A stretch of 37,630 nt of DNA from an uncultured Clostridium sp. (GCA_946500615.1 CAMMWP010000017.1:1-37630); one strand, 5' to 3'; shown: positions 8,092-16,935, numbered from the stretch's first letter. Numbers and translations: made by a program. The notes: generated by a model from the sequence alone, not told the origin.

Positions 8092-8799
8092 ATGCAAAAA
8101 ATATTGAGTCATATGCGAAAAGCCATAGAAGAATATCACATGATAGAAGCAGGAGATAAAATTGCCATCTGCCTTTCAGGTGGAAAAGACTCCATTACTA
8201 TGTTAAAAGCATTTAAGAACCTACAAATATTTTATCCTAAAAAATTTGAAATCATCGCTGTAAGTGTCAATCCCGGATTTGAATTTTTTGACATTAACTT
8301 TTTAAAGCACATCTGTCAAGAAGTAAATGTTCCATTATTTATCGAAAATAGCAATGCTAAGGAAATTGTATTTGATATTCGAAAAGAGAAAAATCCTTGC
8401 TCTTTGTGTGCAAATTTACGTAGAGGTGTCATTAATTCTATCGCTATTCGAGAAGGTTGTAATAAGATTGCACTTGGGCATAATCAAGACGATGTTTTAG
8501 AAACGTTTCTTTTAAATTTATTGTATACAGGAAATATTAGTACGTTTTCTCCTAAAAGTTATATGGATAGGTCAAAGATAACCTTAATTAGACCTCTCAT
8601 TTATACACCCGAAAAAGAAATTAAACGCTTTGTAAGAAAAAATTCCATAAATGTTATGCCTAAAGTTTGTCCAATGGATGGAACTTCCAAAAGAGAAGAT
8701 ATGAAAAATTTAATTTATACGTTATCTAAAAATATTCCTATGATAAGGGCAAACATATTTGGTGCCATCCAAAGAAACTTAGACGATTGGAAAATTTAA
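8092..8799 (+). CDS. ttcA: TtcA-like tRNA 2-thiocytidine(32) synthetase
   Basis: TtcA adenylates and thiolates C32 of certain tRNAs using ATP and an iron-sulfur cluster. The 235-aa product has the PP-loop SGGKDS at residues 29-34. It has CSLC with C103 and C106, and a third cysteine C193 in PKVCPMDG. These match the three cluster ligands of E. coli TtcA. ALGHNQDDVLETFL is the second conserved PP-loop ATPase motif. It is shorter than E. coli TtcA (311 aa) but similar to many clostridial members. GAAAGGA lies 12 bases before the start, which is long. It sits alone between two palindromic elements, opposite a tRNA-Arg that carries C32. Confidence 0.85.
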   Translation: MQKILSHMRKAIEEYHMIEAGDKIAICLSGGKDSITMLKAFKNLQIFYPKKFEIIAVSVNPGFEFFDINFLKHICQEVNVPLFIENSNAKEIVFDIRKEKNPCSLCANLRRGVINSIAIREGCNKIALGHNQDDVLETFLLNLLYTGNISTFSPKSYMDRSKITLIRPLIYTPEKEIKRFVRKNSINVMPKVCPMDGTSKREDMKNLIYTLSKNIPMIRANIFGAIQRNLDDWKI

Positions 8800-8800
8800 A

Positions 8801-9096
8801 GGAATTTGGGAAAAGACTCTTTTTTCCCTTTTTCGTTTTATTAATAAAAAATATAGAATATAAAAAAAATGAAACGATTTTGCGTATCTAAATTTGAATT
8901 TAGAAATTCTAAAATAAAAAAGTGAGGGATGTTCATTTTGCTAATGCTTTATAGCAATAATGAAAGAGGCTCACTTTTTTATTCAAGAATTTCTATGAAA
9001 ATTTAGCTTATACAAAATTGTGTAATGATTTTTATATTCTATATTTTTTAGATAAATCAATTAAGAAAGGGAAAAAAGAGTCTTTTCCCAAATTTC
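8801..9096. repeat. 296-bp imperfect palindromic element between ttcA and pgm
   Basis: The whole gap between two converging genes is one large inverted repeat. Its ends GGAATTTGGGAAAAGACTC… and the complement of 9069-9096 match over about 28 bases with one indel. Similarity continues inwards in blocks (AAAAAATATAGAATATAAAA, AGAAATTCT, ATAAAAAAGTGAG) for about 130 bases per arm. The centre holds a small hairpin, TTGCTA/TAGCAA. It fills the space from one stop codon to within seven bases of the other. It looks like a MITE-like element and may also act as a bidirectional terminator. No target duplication is seen. Confidence 0.75.
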
Positions 9097-9102
9097 CACT
9101 TT

Positions 9103-10830
9103 TTATATTTTAACAACATCTAACATAGCTTGTTTTAAATCTTCCAATTTTTTATTAGCTTCCTCTTCTGTCTTTCCTTTTATTCCCATATATAATTTTA
9201 TTTTTGGTTCTGTTCCTGATGGTCTAATACAACACCAATTATTATCTTCTAATTCATAATACAAAACATTTGACTTTGGAAGTCCACTTTTACTTTCTTC
9301 TCCTGTTATCCTATTTTTTACATAATCTTTATCTATATCTTTAAAAGTTAGCACTTTGTAATCTCCAATTTTTTCTATATCTTTGTTACGTGTACTTGTC
9401 ATCATTTGTTTAATTTCTTCTGCACCTTCTGCACCTTCTCTGACAATTGATACTTGTGCCTCTTTATAATATCCATATTTTTCATATATTGCCATCATTT
9501 GATCCCATAATGTCATTCCTTTAGATTGATAATAACATGCTGCTTCACAAAGAGCCATAACAGCTGCAATTCCATCTTTATCTCTTGCATAATCTCCAAT
9601 TAGGCATCCATAGCTTTCTTCAAAACCAAATACATATTGTTTATCTTTGTTTTCTTCTGCTTTTCTCATAATCGCACCGATATTTTTAAATCCTGTTAAA
9701 ACTTCTATAACCTCTAATCCATAATACTCACCAATTGCCTTTGTTAAATTTGATGATACGATTGTTGTTATGATCATTCCATTTTTTGGTAATATTTCTT
9801 TTTCTTTCATTTGAGAGATTCTATATTCTGCAATCAACAATGCTGACATGTTTCCTGTATAATCTTTATATTCTCCTGTTTTCGTATCTTTTACAAATAT
9901 CCCTAATCTATCAGCATCTGGATCAGTTGCTAAAACAACATCTGCATCTACTTTTTTTGCTAATTCTAATGCTAATTTAAATGCTTTTGGATCTTCTGGA
10001 TTTGGGTAATCTACTGTCGGAAAATTTCCATCTGGTTCTTTTTGCTCTGGTACAACATATAGATTTTCTATTCCTATTTCTTTTAAAAGTCTCTCGGCTA
10101 CCATATTTCCTGTTCCATGTAAAGGTGTATAAACCACTTTTAATTTTTTTCCTTGTTCTTTTACAATTTGTGGATTCAAAATCAAACTTTTTAGTTTTTC
10201 AATATATTGATCATCCATTTCTTTTCCTACAAAATTTAATAGTCCTTTATCTTTTGCTTCCTCTTCTGACATTTGCTTTATTTCAGAAAAATTTTCTACA
10301 GTTCTTACTTTTGCAATAATGTCTTTATCTCTTGGAGATACGATTTGTGCTCCATCATCCCAATATACCTTGTATCCATTATACTTTGGTGGATTGTGAC
10401 TTGCTGTTATCATAATTCCTGCCGTACATTGTAATTCTCTTATCGCAAATGACAATTCTGGAACTGGTCTTAAACTTTCAAATAAATATGTTTTAATTCC
10501 ATTGGCACATAAAATCAATGCTGTTTGCATACTAAACTCTTTAGACATTTTTCTGGAATCATAACTAATAGCCACTCCCTTATTTTCTGTTCCTTGCTCT
10601 AATATATAATTTGCTAATCCTTGTGTAGCCTTTCCTACTGTATATTGATTCATCCTGTTAGTCCCTGCTCCAATGACACCTCTAAGTCCTGCTGTTCCAA
10701 ATTCTAGTTCTTTATAAAACCTATCTTCTATTTCTTTCTCATCGTCCTTAATTTCTAGTAATTCTTTTTTTGTTTCTTCGTCAAATTCTGGGCTTTGACA
10801 CCATTTTTCATATTCTTCTAAATAATTCAT
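9103..10830 (-). CDS. Phospho-sugar mutase (phosphoglucomutase/phosphomannomutase family)
   Basis: These enzymes interconvert glucose 1- and 6-phosphate (or the mannose forms) through a phosphoserine. The 575-aa product has TASHNPPKYNGYKVYW with the active-site S144. The magnesium loop is ATDPDADRLG with D303, D305 and D307. The sugar-binding loop is FGFEESYGC, and the C-terminal phosphate-binding loop is RPSGTEPKIKLYMG. Length and order fit the PGM2-like subgroup found in Firmicutes such as PgcA. AGGAGGACATGGA precedes the start. The UDPGP gene lies upstream on the same strand across an element of about 160 bp, a sensible pairing for making UDP-sugars. Confidence 0.92.
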   Translation of the reverse strand: MNYLEEYEKWCQSPEFDEETKKELLEIKDDEKEIEDRFYKELEFGTAGLRGVIGAGTNRMNQYTVGKATQGLANYILEQGTENKGVAISYDSRKMSKEFSMQTALILCANGIKTYLFESLRPVPELSFAIRELQCTAGIMITASHNPPKYNGYKVYWDDGAQIVSPRDKDIIAKVRTVENFSEIKQMSEEEAKDKGLLNFVGKEMDDQYIEKLKSLILNPQIVKEQGKKLKVVYTPLHGTGNMVAERLLKEIGIENLYVVPEQKEPDGNFPTVDYPNPEDPKAFKLALELAKKVDADVVLATDPDADRLGIFVKDTKTGEYKDYTGNMSALLIAEYRISQMKEKEILPKNGMIITTIVSSNLTKAIGEYYGLEVIEVLTGFKNIGAIMRKAEENKDKQYVFGFEESYGCLIGDYARDKDGIAAVMALCEAACYYQSKGMTLWDQMMAIYEKYGYYKEAQVSIVREGAEGAEEIKQMMTSTRNKDIEKIGDYKVLTFKDIDKDYVKNRITGEESKSGLPKSNVLYYELEDNNWCCIRPSGTEPKIKLYMGIKGKTEEEANKKLEDLKQAMLDVVKI

Positions 10831-10915
10831 TCCATGTCCTCCTTTTCTTAATTAATCATTACTGTTATCCTATCATAAATACTTTAATAAAAAAACCCTT
10901 TTTTTTAAATTTAAA

Positions 10916-11077
10916 GAACAATAGTGGGCTTTTTAAACATTTTCTCTGTTTATGACTTTTTACAGCCCGCGTCATTGTTCGGCGCCAAATTTTACTAAAG
11001 TAAAATTTGTGTGCAATTGTTAGAGCGAAGCAATTTGTTATTGTATAGGAAAAGCAATTTTCCCTATACAATAACAA
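10916..11077. repeat. Three-hairpin repeated element, copy B
   Basis: This is the second copy of the element at 2134-2274, in the same orientation. It has GAACAAT…ATTGTTC around GGGCT…AGCCC, then AAATTTTACTAAAGTAAAATTT, then a third stem TTGTTATTGTATAGG…CCTATACAATAACAA. The third stem differs in sequence from copy A yet is fully paired, which suggests pairing is kept. It fills most of the 341-base gap between the UDPGP and pgm genes. Just beyond it, AAATAGAGG and CCTCTATTT pair at about 11077-11118. Confidence 0.6.
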
Positions 11078-11171
11078 ATAGAGGAAAGTTCTCTGATGTG
11101 AACAATCCCCTCTATTTCGTATATTAATTTTTTCATACCTTATCAACATTAAAAAACCAGTTCTAATATTT

Positions 11172-12422
11172 TTAGTCTAAATGATAAAATTTCTTATATA
11201 ACTCTCTTGCAGTCTTAGGGCAATCCACACCTTTTTCATCACTATTTTTTACTGGTGCAAATTCTTCTTCTCTTTTCACTCTTAGAACCGCCATATCATC
11301 CACTTCACCAAAAGCATCAAATAAAAATGCCTCAAATTTATAAGCATTTGGTGAATCTGGTTCTACCAAATTTCCATCCTTGTCAATATATTTTGCTTTT
11401 TTAAATGCTACATGATATGGAAGTGGTTCTGAGCCCATTCTCTCAATTGCATCAATACTAAATAAATTACATAATATATGTGACTCACCATATAGTAATT
11501 CTCCATTTTCATCTGTTGCCTCTGCCATTTCATCTGTTATTTCTGAATATTCAATTACATTTGGTTTTCCATTTCTTCTACAAAATACACCAACTTTTTC
11601 ATGAGGATTTGCTTTCACAACAGATTTACAAGCTACTGTTACTTTTTTATCAATTGCAATTCCCATTAAAACAGGATCTACCATTTTTACTAAACAGTTA
11701 TCTACACCACCAATAAATACCCATTCAATTCCTAATTCTCTCATTTTTTTAGTCATATTTGTTTTTACTAGTGATTCATATATTCCTCCATGCCCATCTG
11801 CTGCAAGTTTGATTAATCCATCTTCACCAATTAATATTTTTCCTTCTGTGTCCATCATAGGAAGTTCTCCTTGCTCAAAGAAAAATATATTTTTATTTTT
11901 TTGATAACCAAAATATTTATGTTTTTCAAAAAATTCAACTGTATCTTTGTTATTTTCTCTACTTGTCATAATAAACCAAGGGATCATCACGTCATATTTT
12001 TTTCCCTCTTCTTTTAAATTTTCTGATAATAACTCAAACAAAGATTTATGAGAATCTAAACCTATATCATATGTTCCTTTAGGTCCGCTATGGCCAAGTC
12101 TTGTTCCTTGTCCTCCTGCCATTGTAACTGCTGCAAGTTTTCCTTCTTTAATTGCCTTTTTCCCTATACCTTCATAATATTTATATTGATCATTTAACTT
12201 AAATTTATCTAAATAATCAATTGGGGTAATTTTATCATGTCCATTTGTCTTTTGTTCTTTTGTGCTGCTATATAAATTATTTACTAATTCAAAATCAATT
12301 TTATTGATTTGCTCTAATAGTGTTTGTTTCTTCTTCTCATCCAATAAATCATAGTGATTTAATAAATGCTCTTGTCCATATTTTTTCAAGATATCTTGTA
12401 TTTCTTCTAATTGTACATCCAT
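11172..12422 (-). CDS. UDPGP-family uridylyltransferase (UDP-sugar pyrophosphorylase type)
   Basis: The family joins UTP with a sugar 1-phosphate to give a UDP-sugar and pyrophosphate. The 416-aa product has a helical N-terminal part of about 85 residues. The nucleotide-binding motif is AVTMAGGQGTRLGHSGPKG at about residues 98-116. The later segments IGGVDNCLVKMVDP and VIEYSEITDEM are typical of the eukaryotic-type UDP-GlcNAc/UDP-Gal pyrophosphorylase group, not the GalU group. The sugar (GlcNAc, glucose or other) cannot be fixed by eye. It has its own consensus promoter. Confidence 0.88.
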   Translation of the reverse strand: MDVQLEEIQDILKKYGQEHLLNHYDLLDEKKKQTLLEQINKIDFELVNNLYSSTKEQKTNGHDKITPIDYLDKFKLNDQYKYYEGIGKKAIKEGKLAAVTMAGGQGTRLGHSGPKGTYDIGLDSHKSLFELLSENLKEEGKKYDVMIPWFIMTSRENNKDTVEFFEKHKYFGYQKNKNIFFFEQGELPMMDTEGKILIGEDGLIKLAADGHGGIYESLVKTNMTKKMRELGIEWVFIGGVDNCLVKMVDPVLMGIAIDKKVTVACKSVVKANPHEKVGVFCRRNGKPNVIEYSEITDEMAEATDENGELLYGESHILCNLFSIDAIERMGSEPLPYHVAFKKAKYIDKDGNLVEPDSPNAYKFEAFLFDAFGEVDDMAVLRVKREEEFAPVKNSDEKGVDCPKTARELYKKFYHLD

Positions 12423-12454
12423 AATCTTCTTCCTTTCTATTTATTATTACCCAT

Positions 12455-12483
12455 ATATTACACCATAATTTTATTTTAGTCAA
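12455..12483 (-). promoter_or_regulatory. Sigma-A promoter of the UDPGP gene
   Basis: On the minus strand TTGACT and TAATAT are separated by exactly 17 bases, giving a leader of about 26 bases before the start at 12422. A palindrome (12488-12511) lies directly upstream of the -35 box. Confidence 0.75.
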
Positions 12484-12487
12484 ATAT

Positions 12488-12511
12488 TGACAGGTAAATT
12501 TTTACCTGTCA
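12488..12511. promoter_or_regulatory. Palindrome upstream of the UDPGP promoter
   Basis: The perfect arms TGACAGGTAAA / TTTACCTGTCA surround two bases. It is not followed by a T-run on the minus strand (AATATTTG), so it is a weak terminator candidate for the 151-aa gene upstream. Its core GGTAAA…TTTACC also occurs over the -10 box of that gene (13062-13076), so an operator is possible. Confidence 0.45.
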
Positions 12512-12542
12512 TTTTACGTCTTATTTTTCTGTCATGAATTTG

Positions 12543-12998
12543 CTAAATCCTAGATGTCCCTAGTACTTTATCATATTTTTGTGCCACTTCATCTATCTTT
12601 TCTTCCATTTCAAAAAAATCATAGCAATCAATTATTTTTATATGGTTATTGTTTACTACCCATTTTTCAATATTTTTATTAATATTTTCAATATAATTTT
12701 GTTTTCCTTTAATAAAAATAACGATATTCCTATTTTCTTTACTCTTTTGGCTAATCTCTTTAAATTTTTTTAAATCATTATTACTCCAATCCAATGATAA
12801 TATTTTATTTTGTTTTTCTTTCTTTAAATTTATTTTTGATAGTAATGTGTTTACTGTATCTTCTAAATTATTTTCTGTTAATATAACAATCTCATTATTT
12901 TCATCCATATTTTTACTGATATATGGCAAACTTATCATTTCAAAATGATAATCACTTGCATAAAATGCACAACTTTTTTCTTTTGTTATATTTTTCAT
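12543..12998 (-). CDS. Unknown protein, possibly MEDS/DcmR-sensor-like
   Basis: The 151-aa product is soluble and lysine-rich. I place the start at 12998, nine bases after GAAAGGA, rather than eight codons upstream. The N-terminal region CAFYASDYHFEMISLPYISK, followed by ENNEIVILTEN, reminds me of the MEDS (DcmR sensory) fold, in which HxCxFY-type beginnings are followed by an NNE segment. This is only a pattern resemblance. The rest alternates strands and helices without a motif I know. A consensus promoter with an operator-like palindrome lies upstream. It stands divergent from spoIIR, but sporulation control is not evident. Confidence 0.7.
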   Translation of the reverse strand: MKNITKEKSCAFYASDYHFEMISLPYISKNMDENNEIVILTENNLEDTVNTLLSKINLKKEKQNKILSLDWSNNDLKKFKEISQKSKENRNIVIFIKGKQNYIENINKNIEKWVVNNNHIKIIDCYDFFEMEEKIDEVAQKYDKVLGTSRI

Positions 12999-13061
12999 TA
13001 CAAACATTCCTTTCAAACTCAAAAATCCTTACGGATTCATGAATTTCTTTATTTTGTTTAC

Positions 13062-13076
13062 TGGTAAATTTTACCA
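13062..13076. promoter_or_regulatory. 15-bp perfect palindrome over the -10 box
   Basis: TGGTAAA T TTTACCA overlaps the -10 box of the 151-aa gene's promoter. A repressor bound here would block RNA polymerase. The same core is found at 12488-12511. Confidence 0.45.
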
Positions 13077-13096
13077 TTTTATTACAAATATGTCAA
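13068..13096 (-). promoter_or_regulatory. Sigma-A promoter of the 151-aa gene
   Basis: On the minus strand a perfect TTGACA and TAAAAT are 17 bases apart, with a TGG extension before the -10 box. Confidence 0.75.
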
Positions 13097-13207
13097 TCAT
13101 ATTTCAATGAAACTCATCGTTTTTTTTCGACAATGTATATTTTTTCTTATTTTGTTAATACTTATCTTAAAGAATATTTTTGAAAAAAAGTTTATTGGAG
13201 GTAACTT

Positions 13208-13876
13208 ATGAAAAAATTTTTAAAATTATTTAATCATTCCAAGGTAAAAATGGTAATCTTATTAACTTTTCTATTTTTTGTCTATACAACCATTTGTGCC
13301 ATATCGTATGCAAATACGATATCGACTGATATTTCTGATTCTGTTTTTCGATTACATGTCCTTGCAAATAGTGACTCTGAAATTGATCAAAATTTAAAAT
13401 ATATTGTACGAGATAAATTATTAGATTATATGAATCAATTATGTACAAATTGTTCTTCTAAAGAAGAAGCTATCATGATTGCACATCAACATATTGAAGA
13501 TTTTAAAAAAATTGCTTTAACTACCATACAAGATGAAGGATTTGACTATGGTGTCAATGTCCGCATTGGAAATTTTGAATTTCCAACAAAACATTACGGA
13601 GATGTCTCTCTTCCAGCAGGATATTATGATGCTTTAAGAGTAGAAATTGGTGAAGCTAAAGGACAAAATTGGTGGTGTGTCATGTTCCCACCATTATGTT
13701 TCACAGATGTTTCTTCTGGCATTGTTCCTGAAGAATCTAAGGAAGATTTAGAAGATGTTTTAACAGATGAAGAGTTTTCTATCGTTTCAGACAATGAAAA
13801 TGATTTTGGTTTTAAAGTAAAATTTAAAATTTTGGAAATTCTTAACAATACAGGTTTAATTACTGCAAAAAAGTAG
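13208..13876 (+). CDS. spoIIR: Stage II sporulation protein R
   Basis: SpoIIR is made in the forespore, crosses its membrane and activates the protease SpoIIGA, which matures sigma-E in the mother cell. The 222-aa product has an export or membrane segment at about residues 14-36. The conserved body is FRLHVLANSDSEIDQNLKYIVRD, then RIGNFEFPTKHYGDVSLPAGYYDALRV, then WWCVMFPPLCF. GGAGG sits seven bases before the start. No clear sigma-F promoter could be picked out in the AT-rich upstream DNA. murA follows on the same strand after a terminator-like hairpin. Confidence 0.96.
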   Translation: MKKFLKLFNHSKVKMVILLTFLFFVYTTICAISYANTISTDISDSVFRLHVLANSDSEIDQNLKYIVRDKLLDYMNQLCTNCSSKEEAIMIAHQHIEDFKKIALTTIQDEGFDYGVNVRIGNFEFPTKHYGDVSLPAGYYDALRVEIGEAKGQNWWCVMFPPLCFTDVSSGIVPEESKEDLEDVLTDEEFSIVSDNENDFGFKVKFKILEILNNTGLITAKK

Positions 13877-13914
13877 TTGCATTCTAGTTAGGTTTATGAT
13901 ATATTTTATGTTAG

Positions 13915-13950
13915 AATAGAGTGTTTATGATGTACACTCTATTTTATTTT
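13915..13950 (+). terminator. Terminator after spoIIR
   Basis: AATAGAGTGT / ACACTCTATT forms a 10-bp perfect stem with a 9-base loop, followed by TTATTTTT. It ends about 30 bases before the murA start, so murA should have a promoter nearby or depend on read-through. Confidence 0.75.
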
Positions 13951-13979
13951 TAAATCAATATTTATTGGGGGTATATAAA

Positions 13980-15239
13980 TTGGAAAAATTAGTCGTAAAA
14001 GGACCCACACCATTAAAAGGAGAAGTAACAATCAGTGGTGCTAAAAATGCAGCAGTTGCTATATTACCAGCTACCCTTTTAATTGATGGTGTATGTACAA
14101 TAGAAAATTTGCCAAATATTAGTGATATAAAAATATCTTGTACCATATTAGAAAAGTTAGGTGCTAAAATTACTTGGAATGATGAACACAGCATTACCAT
14201 TGACACATCAAATATCATAACAACAAAAGCACCTTTAGATTTAACTAGTAAATTTAGGGCTTCTTACTATATTATTGGTGCTATGCTTAGCAGAAAAGGC
14301 GAAATCGAAGTTGGGATGCCCGGTGGTTGCAAATTAGGTGCTAGACCTATTGACCAACATATTAAAGGATTTGAATTACTAGGAGCAAATGTTACTGTAG
14401 AAAAAGGTAAAATTTATGCAAAAGCTAAAAAATTAAAAGGTTGCCCTATTTATATGGATATTGTATCCGTAGGCGCTACTATCAATGTGATGTTATCAGC
14501 AGTACTTGCAAAAGGAACTACTATTATTGATAATGCTGCAAAAGAGCCTCACATTGTGGATGTTGCAAACTTTTTAAATACAATGGGTGCTGATATTAGA
14601 GGTGCTGGTACAGATGTAATTAAAATTAATGGTGTAGAAAAATTACATGGAAACGCTACCTATTCTGTTGTTCCTGATCAAATTGAAGCTGGCACATTTA
14701 TGTTAGCAGCTGTTGCAACAAAAGGTGATTTGTTAATAAAAAATTGTATTACCAAGCATTTAGAATCTATTACAGCAAAAATATTGGAAATTGGTGGTAA
14801 TGTAGAGGATAATGGTGATAGCATCCATGTTTGGTGTAATAAAAGACCAAATAAAGCCATCATTAAAACTTTGCCATATCCCGGCTTTCCTACAGATTTG
14901 CAACCACAAATGGGTGTTGTTTTATCGCTTGCTAATGGGACAAGTACTATTAATGAAAGTATTTGGGATTCTAGATTTCAATACACAGAAGAGCTAAATA
15001 AAATGGGTGCTAAAATCACAGCTCATGGAAAGACAGCTTTTTTTGAAGGTGTTAAAAAATTATCTGGTGCACCTGTATATTCTTCTGATTTAAGGGCAGG
15101 CGCTGCTTTAGTTATTGCAGGTACTGCGGCCGAAGGTATCACAGAGATCTATAATTTAGAACATATTGATAGAGGTTATGAAAATATAGAGGAGAAATTC
15201 AGAAAAATAGGTGCCAAAATTGAAAGAGTAAAAGAATAA
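13980..15239 (+). CDS. murA: UDP-N-acetylglucosamine 1-carboxyvinyltransferase
   Basis: MurA transfers enolpyruvate from PEP to UDP-GlcNAc, the first committed step of peptidoglycan synthesis in the cytoplasm. I chose the TTG at 13980 (419 aa, MEKLVVKGPTPLKGEV) because TTGGGGG before it is the ribosome site, eight bases away; the longer frame would start inside that site. K22 and N23 bind substrate. C117 in MPGGCKLGARPIDQH is the catalytic cysteine, so the enzyme should be fosfomycin-sensitive. DLRAGAALVIAG and GYENIEEKFRKIGA mark the C-terminus. Firmicutes often have two murA paralogues; which one this is cannot be told here. Confidence 0.95.
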   Translation: MEKLVVKGPTPLKGEVTISGAKNAAVAILPATLLIDGVCTIENLPNISDIKISCTILEKLGAKITWNDEHSITIDTSNIITTKAPLDLTSKFRASYYIIGAMLSRKGEIEVGMPGGCKLGARPIDQHIKGFELLGANVTVEKGKIYAKAKKLKGCPIYMDIVSVGATINVMLSAVLAKGTTIIDNAAKEPHIVDVANFLNTMGADIRGAGTDVIKINGVEKLHGNATYSVVPDQIEAGTFMLAAVATKGDLLIKNCITKHLESITAKILEIGGNVEDNGDSIHVWCNKRPNKAIIKTLPYPGFPTDLQPQMGVVLSLANGTSTINESIWDSRFQYTEELNKMGAKITAHGKTAFFEGVKKLSGAPVYSSDLRAGAALVIAGTAAEGITEIYNLEHIDRGYENIEEKFRKIGAKIERVKE

Positions 15240-15337
15240 CACATTACATTGATCGTTATATATAATAGGAAATCATATATAACTTAAATTACGTAACAAA
15301 AAGTGAAAATAAACAAAGGAAAGAGATAGATACGATT

Positions 15338-16126
15338 ATGCTAAATTTTTGTAGTTTATATAGTGGAAGTAGCGGAAATAGTTTATTTGTAGAAACAGAC
15401 AATACCAAATTATTAATTGATGCAGGTGTTAGTAGTAAAAAAATTGAAAAAGCTTTAAATGATATGCAAGTTGATCCTTGTACATTAGATGGTATTTTAA
15501 TTACCCATGAACATTCTGACCATGTTCAAGGATTAGGAACATTTTCTAAAAAATTTGACCTACCTGTATTTGTCAATCAAGAAACATTAGATGCTATGCC
15601 AAAACAAAGAGATAAAATTGCAGATAAAAATATTAAAAAATTTAAGGTAGCTGAAAAATTTTCAATAGGAGATTTGGATATTAATCCATTTTCCATTCCA
15701 CATGATGCCGCAAACCCTTGTGGATTTACAATTTTCAATAATGATAAGAAAATTAGTATTGCAACAGATATTGGTCATATGACAAATGATATCTTAAAAC
15801 ATTTAGAAGAAAGTTTATTTGTCATGTTAGAATCTAACTATGACCCTGAAGTATTAAAATGTTCATCCTATCCATTTTCTCTAAAATCTAGAATTGCTGG
15901 TCCTTCTGGACATTTATCAAATGAAATAGCAGGAAAGACAATTTCTTTTTTACTGAAATCTGGTTTAAAAAATGCTATGCTTGGTCATTTGAGTAAAGAA
16001 AGTAATTTTCCAGAATTAGCTTATAAAACCGTAATGGAAGAATTGATCGCTAACAATTATAACGAAAATTCTTTAATGTTATCTGTTGCTAGTAGAGATA
16101 CACATAGTAAATTGATCACGATTTAA
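15338..16126 (+). CDS. walJ: MBL-fold hydrolase, WalJ/YycJ family
   Basis: YycJ-type proteins are metallo-beta-lactamase-fold nucleases; in B. subtilis one has been linked to mismatch repair exonuclease activity and to the walRK operon. The 262-aa product starts with FCSLYSGSSGNSLFVE. The metal motif is THEHSDH at about residues 56-62. Further ligand regions are IPHDAANPCGF, IATDIGH and SNYD, and GHLSNEIAG and LGHLSKESN follow. There is no walK or walR beside it here. rlmH follows 59 bases downstream with a weak hairpin (AACTTTA/TTAAAGTT) between. In many Firmicutes walJ is also found upstream of rlmH. Confidence 0.9.
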   Translation: MLNFCSLYSGSSGNSLFVETDNTKLLIDAGVSSKKIEKALNDMQVDPCTLDGILITHEHSDHVQGLGTFSKKFDLPVFVNQETLDAMPKQRDKIADKNIKKFKVAEKFSIGDLDINPFSIPHDAANPCGFTIFNNDKKISIATDIGHMTNDILKHLEESLFVMLESNYDPEVLKCSSYPFSLKSRIAGPSGHLSNEIAGKTISFLLKSGLKNAMLGHLSKESNFPELAYKTVMEELIANNYNENSLMLSVASRDTHSKLITI

Positions 16127-16185
16127 AATTGGATAAACTTTAGGGGCAATCCTTAAAGTTCGTTTCATTAATAAAGGAGTATTTT

Positions 16186-16665
16186 ATGCTAAATATACAT
16201 ATTGTATGTATTGGGAAAATGAAAGAAAGTTATTTAAAAGATGCTATAAACGAATATTCTAAAAGATTAAGTAAATATTGTAAATTATCTATTTTAGAAT
16301 TACCTGATGAAAAAATACCCGATAAATTAAATGAAAGTCTTTCTAATGAGATAAAAAATAAAGAATCTAATACCATATTAAACCATATAAAAAAAGATTC
16401 TTACATCATTTGTTTAGATTTAAAAGGAAAAGAACTTTCTTCTGAAGATTTTTCAAAAACTATAGAAGATTTGTCCTTACAAACAAGCCATATCACTTTT
16501 GTTATTGGTGGTTCTTTAGGACTTTCTTCTGATATATTAAAAAAGGCTCACCAAAAGATTTGCTTTTCAAAAATGACATTTCCTCACCAGTTAATTCGTG
16601 TATTTTTATTAGAACAACTTTTTAGAGGTTTTAAAATATCTAATGGTGAAACATATCATCGATAA
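16186..16665 (+). CDS. rlmH: 23S rRNA (pseudouridine1915-N3)-methyltransferase RlmH
   Basis: RlmH is a SPOUT methyltransferase that methylates pseudouridine 1915 in helix 69 of 23S rRNA, acting on the assembled 70S ribosome. The 159-aa length is the family norm. The trefoil-knot SAM site is ITFVIGGSLGLSSDIL. The conserved tail MTFPHQLIRVFLLEQLFRGFKI ends in YHR, as in E. coli RlmH. AAAGGAG precedes the start. Confidence 0.95.
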   Translation: MLNIHIVCIGKMKESYLKDAINEYSKRLSKYCKLSILELPDEKIPDKLNESLSNEIKNKESNTILNHIKKDSYIICLDLKGKELSSEDFSKTIEDLSLQTSHITFVIGGSLGLSSDILKKAHQKICFSKMTFPHQLIRVFLLEQLFRGFKISNGETYHR

Positions 16666-16678
16666 ATTTATATAATAT

Positions 16679-16772
16679 TGTAGAGGAATAACATAGAAAA
16701 AAATATTTAATAAATATAGGGGCAAAAAATTTTTTAAATACTAATTATGGGGGAGTTGTTATATCCTCTACA
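16679..16772. repeat. Inverted repeat downstream of rlmH
   Basis: GTAGAGGAATAACA and TGTTATATCCTCTAC pair across about 65 bases of AT-rich DNA. It could be the end of rlmH transcription, or the 3' end of the RNA that starts at about 16962 on the other strand. The rest of the 16666-17005 gap holds the promoter and small frame listed next. Confidence 0.45.
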
Positions 16773-16839
16773 AATTTAAAAACTTAATAAATTACGTATT
16801 ATGATTCATATCATTTTTCATTTTTTTCTTTTTAGGATT

Positions 16840-16935
16840 TTATTTTGAATGTAATAATTTCGAAAATAAAATTTTAACAATCAGTTTTCTGATACTAAAA
16901 AATATTGAAATAAATATTAAAATTTTTAATAACAT
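16840..16935 (-). CDS. Possible 31-aa hydrophobic basic peptide
   Basis: A small frame lies about 27 bases after a predicted start of transcription from a perfect consensus promoter. It begins MLLKILIFISIFF and ends KLLHSK, a single hydrophobic stretch with lysines and one arginine, like small membrane peptides or type I toxins. GTGAGG lies 12 bases before the ATG, which is far. The frame could be chance in AT-rich DNA; the promoter is the stronger evidence that something is transcribed here. Confidence 0.35.
   Translation of the reverse strand: MLLKILIFISIFFSIRKLIVKILFSKLLHSK

Noticed and set aside
10865..11149. Minus-strand open frame of 94 codons in the UDPGP-pgm gap.
   Set aside because: It runs through repeat element B, whose stems explain the sequence; composition is not protein-like.
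15262..15290. GTTATATAT/ATATATAAC hairpin after murA as a terminator.
   Set aside because: The stem is only A/T-rich and has no T-run behind it.
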